Source of the DNA: Cupriavidus sp. EM10
GTDB lineage: Bacteria; Pseudomonadota; Gammaproteobacteria; Burkholderiales; Burkholderiaceae
Length of the DNA stretch: 64,000 nucleotides
NCBI RefSeq assembly: GCF_018729255.1
Contig: NZ_CP076060.1
Coordinates: 1,736,001 to 1,800,000 of the forward strand
Reading direction: 5' to 3'
A program made the translations under genes and the position numbers. Positions 54,496 through 63,881 of this stretch are shown in pieces (positions within the stretch are counted from its first letter, which is position 1; every line of letters begins with the position of its first letter). The notes under the pieces were generated by a model, which saw only the letters and a list, made by a program, of their open reading frames with translations, searched no databases and was not told the DNA's origin.

Positions 54496-55009
54496 TTGCC
54501 GCGAGTCATGCCGAGACCGGCAAAAATCGATTTTCGTGTAAATCGCTGTGCAGATGGCACCCGCATTACGTGAACTCCAGGACTGGATTGGCGTGGACGT
54601 TTTGTGGCAAATCAACCCTCTGCGTCCAAATGTACCGGAGGCACCCGCCCCACGCGCGCCGCAACGTCATGAACTTTCTTGCGCACTGCGTTAAAAAATT
54701 TCGCAAAGTCAATCAGATTTATCGCAATCTCAACCGAATCTCCCATCAAAAATTGCCATAATGTCGAGTCATTCGATAACCCGTACGGGGATTATTCAAT
54801 TCCCTCCAATTGCATCATCGAAAATCCTCATCCCGTATTTCGTGCATTCCATTTCGTCTAATTCGAGACACAATAAAATTGAATTCCCATTGTGCAGCGA
54901 TTTTGCCAGACTACGGTCCGACGAATGCCAGCCAGACAGCATTCGCTCGGGGCGTGGATCGGTTGCTGACCGATCAACTTTCGATCAGTGCAACGCAAAG
55001 GAAACCGTC
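54496..55009. other. AT-rich divergent intergenic region
   Basis: About 510 bases with clearly lower GC than the rest of the window, especially 54690-54900, and no believable gene. It contains the palindrome CCCGTACGGG at 54780-54789, a CATAAT-type -10 near 54758, and a MarR-type inverted repeat (54966-54988). It separates the D15-type gene from the MarR gene, which read away from each other. Confidence 0.55.
54966..54988. promoter_or_regulatory. Candidate MarR operator
   Basis: CTGACCGA (54966-54973) and TCGATCAG (54981-54988) form a near-perfect inverted repeat (7 of 8) around seven bases. It ends 21 bases before the MarR start, a normal place for autoregulation. Confidence 0.45.
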
Positions 55010-55450
55010 GTGAAGCACTACACACCAGACAATTTCCAGCTCACGCAAAGCATTGGCTTCCATCTGAACAAGGCCCGCAACAGCCTTCTGATGGAAATGG
55101 ACTCGGCACTGCGCCCGCTGGACATCAACGGCCAGCAAATGGGCATCCTGCTCTCACTCAATCGGGGGATGGCCAGCACGCCATTCGAAATCAGCAAGCT
55201 GCTGGGCATCGACAGCGGCCTGATGACCCGCATGCTGGACAAACTCGAGGAAAAAGGTCTGCTCGAACGCAGCCGCAGCATCGACGACCGTCGCGTGGTG
55301 AATCTCACGCTGACGCAAAAGGGTCGCACCATCGCGTCGGAAATCCCCGCCATTGCCCCTGAAGTACTGAATCAGCGGCTGCAGGGATTTACTGTCGAGG
55401 AATTCGAGGAATTCCGACGGCTGCTGCAGAAGTTCGTTAGCGGCGGCTGA
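55010..55450 (+). CDS. MarR-family transcriptional regulator
   Basis: 146 residues from the GTG at 55010, preceded by AAAGGA (54997-55002). The long open frame upstream to 54761 runs through AT-rich spacer and is not part of the protein. The winged helix is INGQQMGILLSLNRGMASTPFEISKLLGIDSGLMTRMLDKLEEKGLLERSRSIDDRRVVNLTLTQKG. It is divergent from the D15-type outer-membrane gene and may regulate it and itself. Confidence 0.88.
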   Translation: MKHYTPDNFQLTQSIGFHLNKARNSLLMEMDSALRPLDINGQQMGILLSLNRGMASTPFEISKLLGIDSGLMTRMLDKLEEKGLLERSRSIDDRRVVNLTLTQKGRTIASEIPAIAPEVLNQRLQGFTVEEFEEFRRLLQKFVSGG

Positions 55451-55489
55451 CCCAGGGTTTCGACGGCGCCCACCGGAAGCCCCCTGCCC

Positions 55490-57327
55490 TCATGTTTCCG
55501 TTCGTAGCGACGCCACCGCGCGCTGCGCCTGGTCGATGGCGGCGGTGACGGACGGACTTCCGGCCACATCGGCCCCGGCAATGCGGATATTGCCGACGCC
55601 AAGCCCTGCCTGGTCCAGCGCCGCCTGCAGGCCAGCATCGTCCGGCACCAGCGGGGAAGGCATGTAGCTGTAGCCGTGGGCCCAGCGATTGAGCGTGATC
55701 CCCCGTATATCGCGCTCGGCGCGGAAGCCGCCGGGCGCCAGCATGCGGTCCAGCTGGGCGCGGAGATCGCGCTCCAGCACGTCGAACGGCGTACCCAGCA
55801 GGAACGCCCGCTCCGCCCGGAAGCGTTCACGCGCCTGCATGCCGCTGTCGGGCACCGTGGGCACGTAAAGCATATGCAGCACGACCGGATCGTCGCGGCC
55901 GCCGGCCGTGGGCTCCAGCCAGAGATCCGAATAGGCCAGCGTAGGCGCGTGGATGCGCCATGCCTTCAGCGTGTCGAAGGCGCGCCAGTTGTCGAGTGCT
56001 ACCTTGGTGTAGACCAGCGGCGCCTTCACATCCGACCGCAGCGCGGCCTTGGCCGGCGCCGGCAGCGTCGGCACGATGAACGGCACCATCATCCCGTATC
56101 CGGCCACGATCACGTGCTGGGCCTCCACGCGCTGCAGGTTGCCCTGCCAGCCATAGGTGACTCGCGTGATGCGTACATCGGGCTCGACGGCGATGGCGGT
56201 GCTGTTCAGCCGGATGCGCACTGCATTGCCGTCCTGGTCCAGCTTGCCGTAGTCGATCCGGGCGTCCCCAACGGCCTTGGCCCCGGCTGGCAGCGCGCCG
56301 GGTACCAGTTGCGCCACCAGCGCGCGCGCCAGCGTGGCGTTGCCGTCCGCGAACCACTGCCGCGATGCCGGCGACTTGCCCAGCCTTGCGTCCACCACGG
56401 GATCGGGCACGCCCGCCCCGGCCGGCAGCCCGATGGCGATCGCCTGCGCCACCGAAATCCCGTCGGCATCGAGCGCGTAGGCATCCTGGCTGCGGCTGCG
56501 CAGGAAGCGCAGGCCGGCCAGCCCGATGCCGGCCTTGTCGCGCAGGAACGCCGCATAGCGCGTGGATTGCAGATACGTACGGCGGGTGTCGGCGGGCATG
56601 CCGGCCAGGAAGTCGGTCGATCCCTGTGCCAGCCTCAGCAGCGCATCGCGGTCGGTCGGCGGCAATGGCGTTTTCGCCAGAAAATCGCGCAATGCATCGG
56701 TCGATGCTGACGCGCCGCGTGCACGCGCATCGACCATGGCGCCGTAAGGATCGCCGGCCAGCCATTGATCGCGCCCGAAATGCCCGGCATCGAAGAACAC
56801 GGCGCGTCCCAGGCCCCGCCGTTCGTAGTCCTCGCCCGGCAAGGCCCGGGCCTGCGCGGTGGGCGCCAGGCCAAGCCCCGCCAGCAGGGTCCGCACGGCG
56901 GCGTTGTCATTGGCCGACGGCGGCATCTCGGCGCTGCCCCGTAGGTGACCAGCGTCCGGCCCCGCACCGTGAACTCGTTGCGCTTGGCGTGGCCGCCGAA
57001 ATCGTCGTGGTTGTCGACGATAAGGATGCGCCGGTTGGCGCCGAACCGGCGCTGATAGAACCACGCCGCCGCCAGCCCGCTGATGCCGCCGCCCACCACC
57101 ACCAGGTCGTACGCTTCCCGGGCCAGCACGCCGGGATAGGTGGCGCCTTCGCGCGCCAGGCTGTGCGCCAGCGTGTAGGTGCCGGCGTGGTTGCCACGCA
57201 GCCCCGTCAACGCCGGCGGGTAGTTGCCCGTGACGGCGCCGGGGGCCCCCAGCAATTGGCCCGGCGCCAGACCCGCCGCGACGGTCAGCGCGGTGCCATT
57301 CAGGAAGTCTCTGCGGGTGATCGTCAT
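55490..57327 (-). CDS. Tat-exported FAD oxidoreductase of spermidine-dehydrogenase type (frame break)
   Basis: About 612 residues from the ATG at 57327 after repair. A twin-arginine signal (TRRDFLNGTALTVAAG) precedes the FAD-binding Rossmann motif VVVGGGISGLAAAWFYQRRFG and VDNHDDFGGHAKRNEF. The C run 56937-56940 breaks the frame. One more base gives VTYGGSAEMPPSANDN and the frame continues to 55490. Length, Tat export and motif order match the spermidine dehydrogenase (SpdH) group, which oxidises polyamines in the periplasm. The gene starts five bases after a tri-haem cytochrome c gene that could take its electrons. Confidence 0.82.
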
Positions 57328-57331
57328 GGGG

Positions 57332-58651
57332 TCATGGGGTGTCGGGGGCGCGCACGCCCATCGTGCGGCGGCGCTCGGCAACGGCTTCAGGGGTCACCGG
57401 CGTGGCGCGATTGCCCCAGCTGCCGCGGATGAACGTCAGCAGGTTGGCCAGTTCCTGATCGTCCAGGGTCCAGCCATAGCCGGGCATGTGATAGTCGGTG
57501 GGCGCGGTCTCGACGCGTGCCGTCACGGCTCCATCGAGCAGCAGGTTGACCAGCGACGCCGGGTTGGGATCGACCACGGTCGGATTGCCGGCCAGCGGCG
57601 GAAACACCCGCGCGAAGCCCTTGCCAGTGCTCTGGTGGCACGGCATGCAGAACGTGGCGTACTGGCGTGCGCCGGGCGTGTCGAAGCGGCCCTGATCCAG
57701 TTGCTGCGCCGCCGCGGCGTCGTAGCGGAACGGCTGCGTCTCGCCGCGCGCGCCGGCCATCGACTTCAGATAGGTGGCCACCGCGTCGAGATCGGTTGCG
57801 CTCATGTACTGCTTGGACGAGGCGATGACGGTCGACATCGGTCCGAACGACGTGGCGTGCGCATTCCGGCCCGTGTGCAGGTATTCGACCAGGTCCGCTT
57901 TCGACCAGGCGCCGAGCCCGGTCAGCGCATCGCCGGTCAGGTTGGTGGCCGACCAGCCCTCGACCACGGCGCCCGACAGGAAGTGCCGGCTGCGTTCGTC
58001 GATCCCCTTCTCGCCATACAGCATGCCGCGCGGCGTGTGGCAGGCGCCGCAATGGGCTACGGCCTGGACGATGTAGGCGCCGCGCTGCCAGGCCTCGCCC
58101 TGCTTCGCATCGGCGCGCACCGGGTTGCTACTCAGGTTCAGCCAGTTCCACGGCACCAGCAGCCAACGCATGTTGTAGGGCCATTGCAGCTTCGTCTCGC
58201 GATTTGCCTGGCGCACCGGCTTCACGTCGCTGCGCATCCACGCATACAGGGCAGCCACGTCGTCGCGCGTCATCCTGGCGTACGACGTATAGGGCATGGC
58301 CGGATACAGCCGCTTGCCGTCGCGCGCCTGGCCGTGGCGCACCGCCCGGTCGAAATCGTCCAGCGAATAGCGTCCGAGCCCGGTCTCGGCGTCGGGCGTG
58401 ATATTGGTTGAGTACACGGTGCCAACGCCGGTCTGCAGCGGCAGCCCACCAGCCATCGGCGCCCCGCCCTCGGCGGTGTGGCAGGCCACGCAGTTCGCAA
58501 TGCGCGCCAGATAGCGCCCGCGTGCCACCTGATCGGCCTGATTGGCCTGATCGGCCGCAGTGGGCGGCGCACCGAGCGCGACGCCGGCCATGGGCGCCAG
58601 CGTTATCGCCATCAGCCAGTATCGGAATATCTTCAATCCACGCATGGGCAT
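57332..58651 (-). CDS. Tri-haem c-type cytochrome
   Basis: About 439 residues from the ATG at 58651; an ATG at 58645 is nearly as good and neither has a strong ribosome site. A signal peptide (YWLMAITLAPMAGVALG) is followed by three CxxCH haem sites: CVACH (about residues 54-58), CGACH and CMPCH. The layout equals the cytochrome subunit of membrane alcohol/gluconate dehydrogenases (NITPDAETGLGRYSLDDFDRAVRHG). It lies between a quaternary-amine-type ABC gene and the SpdH-like flavoprotein on one strand with tiny gaps, so it probably passes electrons from that enzyme to the respiratory chain. Confidence 0.9.
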   Translation of the reverse strand: MPMRGLKIFRYWLMAITLAPMAGVALGAPPTAADQANQADQVARGRYLARIANCVACHTAEGGAPMAGGLPLQTGVGTVYSTNITPDAETGLGRYSLDDFDRAVRHGQARDGKRLYPAMPYTSYARMTRDDVAALYAWMRSDVKPVRQANRETKLQWPYNMRWLLVPWNWLNLSSNPVRADAKQGEAWQRGAYIVQAVAHCGACHTPRGMLYGEKGIDERSRHFLSGAVVEGWSATNLTGDALTGLGAWSKADLVEYLHTGRNAHATSFGPMSTVIASSKQYMSATDLDAVATYLKSMAGARGETQPFRYDAAAAQQLDQGRFDTPGARQYATFCMPCHQSTGKGFARVFPPLAGNPTVVDPNPASLVNLLLDGAVTARVETAPTDYHMPGYGWTLDDQELANLLTFIRGSWGNRATPVTPEAVAERRRTMGVRAPDTP

Positions 58652-58667
58652 CACGGACAGGTTGGCC

Positions 58668-60182
58668 TCAGGACGGACGCCGGCGCGTCCACCATTCCAC
58701 GCCGCCGAACGCGCCCTGCACCAGCAGCGCCAGCACGGCCGCCGGAATGGCGCCCGCCAGCAGCAGCGTCGAATCGTTGAGCGCAAGGCCGGTGACGATG
58801 CGCTCGCCATAGCCGCCGGCCCCCACGAAGGCAGCAATCGTGGCCGTGCCGACGCTGATGATGGCGGCGGTCTTCACGCCTGCCAGCACAACGGGCATCG
58901 CCAGCGGGATTTCCACGTAGCGCAACACCTGCGCCGGCCGGAATCCCAGCGCCCGCGCCGCGTCGCGCATGCCTTGCGAGATTTCCTGCAGCCCCGTGCA
59001 GGCATTGCGCACGATCGGCAGCAGCGCATACATGAACAGCGCGATCATCGCCGGCCAGACGCCGATTCGGCCCAGCAGCGGAATCAGCATGGCCAGCAGC
59101 GCCAGCGACGGCACCGTCTGCAGCATGCCCACCAGCGCCAGCAGCACCTGCCCAAGCCGCCGCCGACGGGCGGCGACGATGCCCAGCGGCACCCCCACCA
59201 GCGTGGCCGCGCCCACGGCACCGCCTACCAGCGCCAGATGGCGCAGCGTCAGCCGCCAGGTCTCGGCGCTGCCCAGCACGGCAAAGAGCCGTTGACCGCC
59301 GTTGCTGCCGTCAACGGCCGCCGCCGTCGTTGCCGGACGCCCTGCCAGAAACCTCCGCGCGATCGCCGCGAACGATTTCCCGCCGAGCTCGGCCTCCGCG
59401 TTCATGTCGATCATGTCGGTAACAGTGATGCGCCCGGCCAGTTGCTGCATCGCCTGCCAGGCCGCCGGAAAGCGCCGCGGCACGTCCAGCCGGTAGACCA
59501 CCACGGCCTCGTAACCGGGAAACACGTGCTGGTTGTCTTCCAGCACGCGCAGGTGGAATTTGTGGATCTTGGCGTCGGTGGAGTAGATATCGGTGCCGTC
59601 GATCTGGCCGTCGTGCAGCGCCTCGTAGGCCAGGCCGTGGTCAATGCCGACCGGCTTCTGCGGCAGGCCGTAGGCCCGCACCAGCGCCGGCCAGCCATCG
59701 ACGCGGCCGATAAATTCGTGGGACAGCCCTAGCCGCAGGCCCGGCTGGTGCGCCAGGTCAGCCAGCGTACGCAAGTTGCCCGCACGGGCATCGGACACCG
59801 CGATGGCGTAGGTATTCTCGAAGCCCAGCGGGATCGCCGCGCCGAGCCCCATCGGCGCCAGCGCGGCGTTGATCTGTTGCAGCGTGGCGCGGCCGGGCAG
59901 CTTCAGGATTTCGCTGGCCAGCGTGCCGGTGTAGTCGGGATAGGCGTCGATATTGCCGGCCTTGAGGGCCTCGAACACGATGGCCGTGTTGCCCAGGCCG
60001 GGCAGATGGCGCGTATTGGCATGGGACGCGGCGGCCTGCGTCAGGATTTCGCCAAGGATGTACGACTCGGTGAAGCGCTTGGAGCCCATGCGCAGCGTGT
60101 CCGGCTTGGCGGCATGGGCGGCCGGCCCAAGCAGGCAGGCGAGCGAAATCCAGATGACGAACAGCCGGGGCATGGGGGACAA
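58668..60182 (-). CDS. OpuC/YehZ-type ABC receptor-permease fusion
   Basis: About 504 residues. A TTG at 60182 has GGAG eight bases upstream; an ATG at 60173 is the alternative start. After a signal peptide (FVIWISLACLLGPAAHA) comes the receptor domain of the choline/glycine-betaine type (MGSKRFTESYILGEILTQAA, GNIDAYPDYTGTLASEIL, DIYSTDAKIHKFHLRVLEDN). Then comes a permease domain with five or six helices and an EAA-like loop (GMRDAARALGFRPAQVLRYVEIPLAMP). Receptor and pore fused in one chain are known in OpuA-like systems. No ATPase gene is adjacent. It heads the operon with the cytochrome and the SpdH-like enzyme. Confidence 0.88.
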   Translation of the reverse strand: MSPMPRLFVIWISLACLLGPAAHAAKPDTLRMGSKRFTESYILGEILTQAAASHANTRHLPGLGNTAIVFEALKAGNIDAYPDYTGTLASEILKLPGRATLQQINAALAPMGLGAAIPLGFENTYAIAVSDARAGNLRTLADLAHQPGLRLGLSHEFIGRVDGWPALVRAYGLPQKPVGIDHGLAYEALHDGQIDGTDIYSTDAKIHKFHLRVLEDNQHVFPGYEAVVVYRLDVPRRFPAAWQAMQQLAGRITVTDMIDMNAEAELGGKSFAAIARRFLAGRPATTAAAVDGSNGGQRLFAVLGSAETWRLTLRHLALVGGAVGAATLVGVPLGIVAARRRRLGQVLLALVGMLQTVPSLALLAMLIPLLGRIGVWPAMIALFMYALLPIVRNACTGLQEISQGMRDAARALGFRPAQVLRYVEIPLAMPVVLAGVKTAAIISVGTATIAAFVGAGGYGERIVTGLALNDSTLLLAGAIPAAVLALLVQGAFGGVEWWTRRRPS

Positions 60183-60251
60183 GCCGGAGTCTCCGGGTGA
60201 GTTGTCCCGACATCATACGGCCATACGAGGGCCATACAAACATCGCAGGCA

Positions 60252-60286
60252 TGCGCCCCTCTCCCGCCGTGCGGGAGAGGGGCGCA
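60252..60286. repeat. CCCCTCTCCC hairpin element, single copy
   Basis: Perfect 16-base arms (60252-60267 and 60271-60286) close over CGT, with the same CCCCTCTCCCGC core as the other copies. It lies between the cupin and the ABC fusion gene, both on the minus strand, and on that strand could end the cupin transcript. Confidence 0.75.
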
Positions 60287-60308
60287 AAACCGAGGGAGGC
60301 TAGATGGA

Positions 60309-60659
60309 CTACCCGCCCACCCCGACTTCCACATGCACCGCCAGCCAGACCGTCGGCTGTGCGGCATCGGTCCAGGCCACGCGGTGGCGGCAATGGGCCG
60401 GAAGCTGGAGCCAGTCGCCGGCGCCCAGCTTGTACGTCGTGCCATCGTCGATGTCCACGCTGGCGCTGCCGCTGATCACCAGCACCCACTCGTCGTCCGG
60501 GCTGTCGTACCAGAAATCGGGCGGGCTGGACTGACCGTTCGAGACAATCCGCTCGATGCGGACCCGGCCCGTGGCTGGCCAGGACAGCAGATCCGTGAAG
60601 ACCTCGCCGTCGGCGTGGACCGGAATGTCGTGCAGCAGGTTGCCCTGGGTGACGCGCAT
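60309..60659 (-). CDS. Small cupin-domain protein
   Basis: 116 residues from the ATG at 60659, five bases after the FtsK stop, so it is probably in that transcript. The single cupin barrel shows WYDSPDDEWVLVISGSASVDIDD (motif 1, but with few His) and GDWLQLPAHCRHRVAWTD (motif 2). The metal-site His set is therefore incomplete at motif 1, with Asp and Glu in place. The function is unknown. Relatives are annotated only as cupins. Confidence 0.82.
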   Translation of the reverse strand: MRVTQGNLLHDIPVHADGEVFTDLLSWPATGRVRIERIVSNGQSSPPDFWYDSPDDEWVLVISGSASVDIDDGTTYKLGAGDWLQLPAHCRHRVAWTDAAQPTVWLAVHVEVGVGG

Positions 60660-60664
60660 GGCGA

Positions 60665-63600
60665 TCAGTCGCCCGGGCCGCCGGGCGCGATCACCTCGCG
60701 CGTGCCGTTGCGGCCCATCGGCGACACCAGTCCGGCCGCTTCCATCTGCTCGATCAGGCGCGCCGCGCGGTTGTAGCCGATACGCAATTGCCGCTGCACG
60801 GCCGAGATCGATGCCCGGCGCGACGTCAGCACGAATTGCGCGGCCTCGTCATAGAGCGGATCGGCCTCGCCGTCGCCGCCCCCTTCGCCGAACAGGTCGG
60901 CGGCGCCTTCGGGCGCATCGCCCGCCAGGATGGCTTCGTCATAGTCCGGCTCGCCGAACTGCTTCCAGTGCTCCACCACGCGGTGCACTTCCTCGTCGGC
61001 CACGAACGCCCCGTGCACGCGCTGCGGATAGCCGGTGCCCGGCGGCAGGAACAGCATGTCGCCCTGCCCCAGCAGGCTTTCGGCGCCCATCTGGTCCAGG
61101 ATCGTGCGCGAGTCGATCTTTGACGACACCTGGAACGCCACGCGCGTGGGGATATTGGCCTTGATCAGCCCGGTGATCACGTCCACCGACGGCCGCTGCG
61201 TGGCCAGGATCAAGTGGATGCCGGCCGCCCGCGCCTTCTGCGCCAGGCGGGCGATCAGTTCCTCGATCTTCTTGCCGGCCACCATCATCAGGTCGGCCAG
61301 TTCGTCGATCACCACCACGATCAGCGGCAGCGTGGACAGCGGCTCGGGCGCGTCGGGCGTCAGCGAGAACGGATTCGGCACCTTCTGCTCCGCCGCTTCT
61401 GCCGCGCGGATCTTCTGGTTATAGCCGGCCAGGTTGCGCACGCCCAGCGCCGACATCAGCCGGTAGCGCTTTTCCATCTCGCCCACGCACCAGTTCAGCG
61501 CGTGCGCGGCCTGCTTCATGTCGGTCACCACGGGCGCCAGCAGGTGCGGAATGCCTTCGTAGACCGACAGTTCCAGCATCTTCGGGTCGATCATGATCAG
61601 GCGCACGTCTTCAGGCGTGGCCTTGTAGAGCATCGACAGGATCATGGCGTTGACCGCCACCGACTTGCCCGAGCCGGTCGTGCCGGCCACCAGCAGGTGC
61701 GGCGCGCGGGCCAGGTCGGTCACCACGGGGTTGCCCGTGATGTCCTTGCCCATCGCCAGCACCAGCTTGGACGCGTGGGCGTCGAACGCGCTGCCGCTGA
61801 CGATCTCGGACAGCCGGATCATCTGGCGCTTCGCATTGGGCAGCTCCAGCCCCATGCACGTCTTGCCCGGGATGGTCTCCACCACGCGGATCGACGTCAC
61901 GCCCAGTGCACGCGCCAGATCCTTCATCAGCCCCACCACCTGCGCGCCGCGCACGCCGACGGCCGGGTCGACCTCGAAACGGGTGATGACCGGGCCGGCG
62001 CTGGCGCCCACCACGGACACCGGCACCTTGAACTCGGCCAGCCGCTGGGCGATCAGTTCGCCGGTCTGCTGCAGCCGTTCTTCGGAAATCTGCTCGGCAC
62101 CTTCGGGGCTTTCGGCGGCGGCTTCGAGCAGATCGGCACTGGGCAGTCGGTAGTCGACGACCTTCCGGGGCGCCGGGGGCGTGGGCAGTGGAGCAGCCGC
62201 CACTACGGGCGGCGATGGTTCCGCCGGGGCAAGTGGCACGATATTGCCGACCACGGCCGGCAGGACGATGCGCGGCTTTGGCGTGGGCTGGACAAACACG
62301 TTGGCGTCTTCCACCGGGGCGGGGGCTTCGGCAGCCAGCTCGATGTCGGCTTCTGCGTCGGCTTCCGAGATCGATGCGGCGACGGCAGCGTCGATGGCTT
62401 CCGATGCTGACGGCACCGGGGCTACCGGTGCTTCCAAAGACGGTTCGATGGGCTCGGCGGGCTCGGATGCCGCCCCCTCCCCTGCCGGCATCGGCTCGAC
62501 TGCCTGCGCGATCGGCGCCAGGTCCGCCGCAGCTTCCAGCGGCTCAGCCTCCACCGGCACTTCAGCCGCAGCAGTCGCAGGTTCCTCCGCTGGCTTGCCG
62601 GCCAGCGCACGCAATTCAGCCAGCAGCGTCAGTGCCTCGTCGCGGATCGACGCCAGCGTGACCGGCTCATCTGCCTGCGCCGGCGCTGCATCGTCAGCGA
62701 CGTCAGTGGCCGCGATCATGGCGATATCGGCGGCGATCTCCGTGGCACGCGACATCGACGGGGTATCCGAATGGATTTCGACCACGGCCGGCGCTTCGGC
62801 TACCGCCACGTCCGTATCGGCCCCGGCGTCGGCGACAGCAGCGGCACTCGCCACCACGGCGGCAGCGGCGGCGGGCTTGGCCATCGCCTCGGGCAACGTG
62901 GTGATGGCCGAGCGCAGGCCAAGCTGCGGATTGCGGAACGGGCTGCTGACCACGGTGGCCTGCGGCGCGGCCGGCTTGGCGGGCTGCCGGATCTCGGACC
63001 TTGACTGGGATTGGGATTGGGGTTGGGATTGGGGCTTCGGCTGCGGCTTTGCCTGAGGGGTCTGCGCCGCAACCGGAGATGCCGCGCGGGCCGGCGCGGC
63101 CGTCGGTTCGGTCTTCACGGCACCCGGGGCACCGGCCTGATGCAACCAGATCTCGCCCGGTTGCGGCGGCGACTGGCGCGTGCGCGGCGGCGGTTGCCAG
63201 GCCGGCTGACGGCGTGCGGATACGGCCTCGATGCCCTTGTGGCGCGGCGCCTGGCGACCCTGACCCGGCATGGACGTGGTTTCCCAGCGCTCGGCGCCGT
63301 CACGCGGCGCGGCCTGCGCGGGTGCCGCGTCGGCATGCGCGGCGTTTCGGAAATCAGGGCGGAAATCGGAGCGCGTATCCACGCGCGACTCGCTTCGCGC
63401 GGGCGCCGGGGCGGGTGCCTCGTCGACCTCCACGCGGGGCCGGCGCAGCAGGAACAGGCTGCGCCAGGTTTCGCCAAACACCATCGGTGCGGCCAGCGCC
63501 AGCACGGCCAGCATCATCAGCAGCGCGCCGGTCCAGCCCAGCATGCCGGACACCGTGCCGGCCAGCGCATGCCCGGCGGCACCGCCGGCGGTGGCGCCTT

Positions 63601-63784
63601 CGGTCTCGCCGCCAGTCAACGCCTCCAGCGTGGCACTGGCGCCCAGCACCAGCACCGTACCCATCCATACACGCAGCGAGCCACGGCCGAACAGGCGGCG
63701 ATCGCCGGCAAGCACACGGCCCACCGTTCGCCAGACAAGCGGCAACAGCCAGAAGGTCGACAATCCGAACCAGCCCAGACCCAT
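60665..63784 (-). CDS. ftsK: DNA translocase FtsK
   Basis: 1039 residues from the ATG at 63784. About three membrane helices (residues 5-22, 38-56, 75-105) are followed by a long Pro/Ala/Gln/Glu-rich linker (about 120-540) and the motor. Motor features are [13 protein letters not shown], Walker [13 protein letters not shown], Walker [17 protein letters not shown] and the gamma winged helix ([42 protein letters not shown]) that reads KOPS. The protein pumps DNA at the septum and activates XerCD at dif. Most FtsK proteins have four helices. Here the first appears to be missing and the ATG lacks a ribosome site, so the start may lie upstream behind another miscall. Confidence 0.93.
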   Translation of the reverse strand: MGLGWFGLSTFWLLPLVWRTVGRVLAGDRRLFGRGSLRVWMGTVLVLGASATLEALTGGETEGATAGGAAGHALAGTVSGMLGWTGALLMMLAVLALAAPMVFGETWRSLFLLRRPRVEVDEAPAPAPARSESRVDTRSDFRPDFRNAAHADAAPAQAAPRDGAERWETTSMPGQGRQAPRHKGIEAVSARRQPAWQPPPRTRQSPPQPGEIWLHQAGAPGAVKTEPTAAPARAASPVAAQTPQAKPQPKPQSQPQSQSQSRSEIRQPAKPAAPQATVVSSPFRNPQLGLRSAITTLPEAMAKPAAAAAVVASAAAVADAGADTDVAVAEAPAVVEIHSDTPSMSRATEIAADIAMIAATDVADDAAPAQADEPVTLASIRDEALTLLAELRALAGKPAEEPATAAAEVPVEAEPLEAAADLAPIAQAVEPMPAGEGAASEPAEPIEPSLEAPVAPVPSASEAIDAAVAASISEADAEADIELAAEAPAPVEDANVFVQPTPKPRIVLPAVVGNIVPLAPAEPSPPVVAAAPLPTPPAPRKVVDYRLPSADLLEAAAESPEGAEQISEERLQQTGELIAQRLAEFKVPVSVVGASAGPVITRFEVDPAVGVRGAQVVGLMKDLARALGVTSIRVVETIPGKTCMGLELPNAKRQMIRLSEIVSGSAFDAHASKLVLAMGKDITGNPVVTDLARAPHLLVAGTTGSGKSVAVNAMILSMLYKATPEDVRLIMIDPKMLELSVYEGIPHLLAPVVTDMKQAAHALNWCVGEMEKRYRLMSALGVRNLAGYNQKIRAAEAAEQKVPNPFSLTPDAPEPLSTLPLIVVVIDELADLMMVAGKKIEELIARLAQKARAAGIHLILATQRPSVDVITGLIKANIPTRVAFQVSSKIDSRTILDQMGAESLLGQGDMLFLPPGTGYPQRVHGAFVADEEVHRVVEHWKQFGEPDYDEAILAGDAPEGAADLFGEGGGDGEADPLYDEAAQFVLTSRRASISAVQRQLRIGYNRAARLIEQMEAAGLVSPMGRNGTREVIAPGGPGD

Positions 63785-63881
63785 TTTAGATATGACACGT
63801 CAAAACCACGGGCAGCGATTGTAGCGGGTCTGGCTGTGCGGGACCGGCCCGGCGCGGAAAAACTTACGACTTTGCCACGCC

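Noticed and set aside
54761..55009. N-terminal extension of the second MarR protein
   Set aside because: It runs through AT-rich spacer, has no family similarity, and the GTG at 55010 has a good ribosome site.
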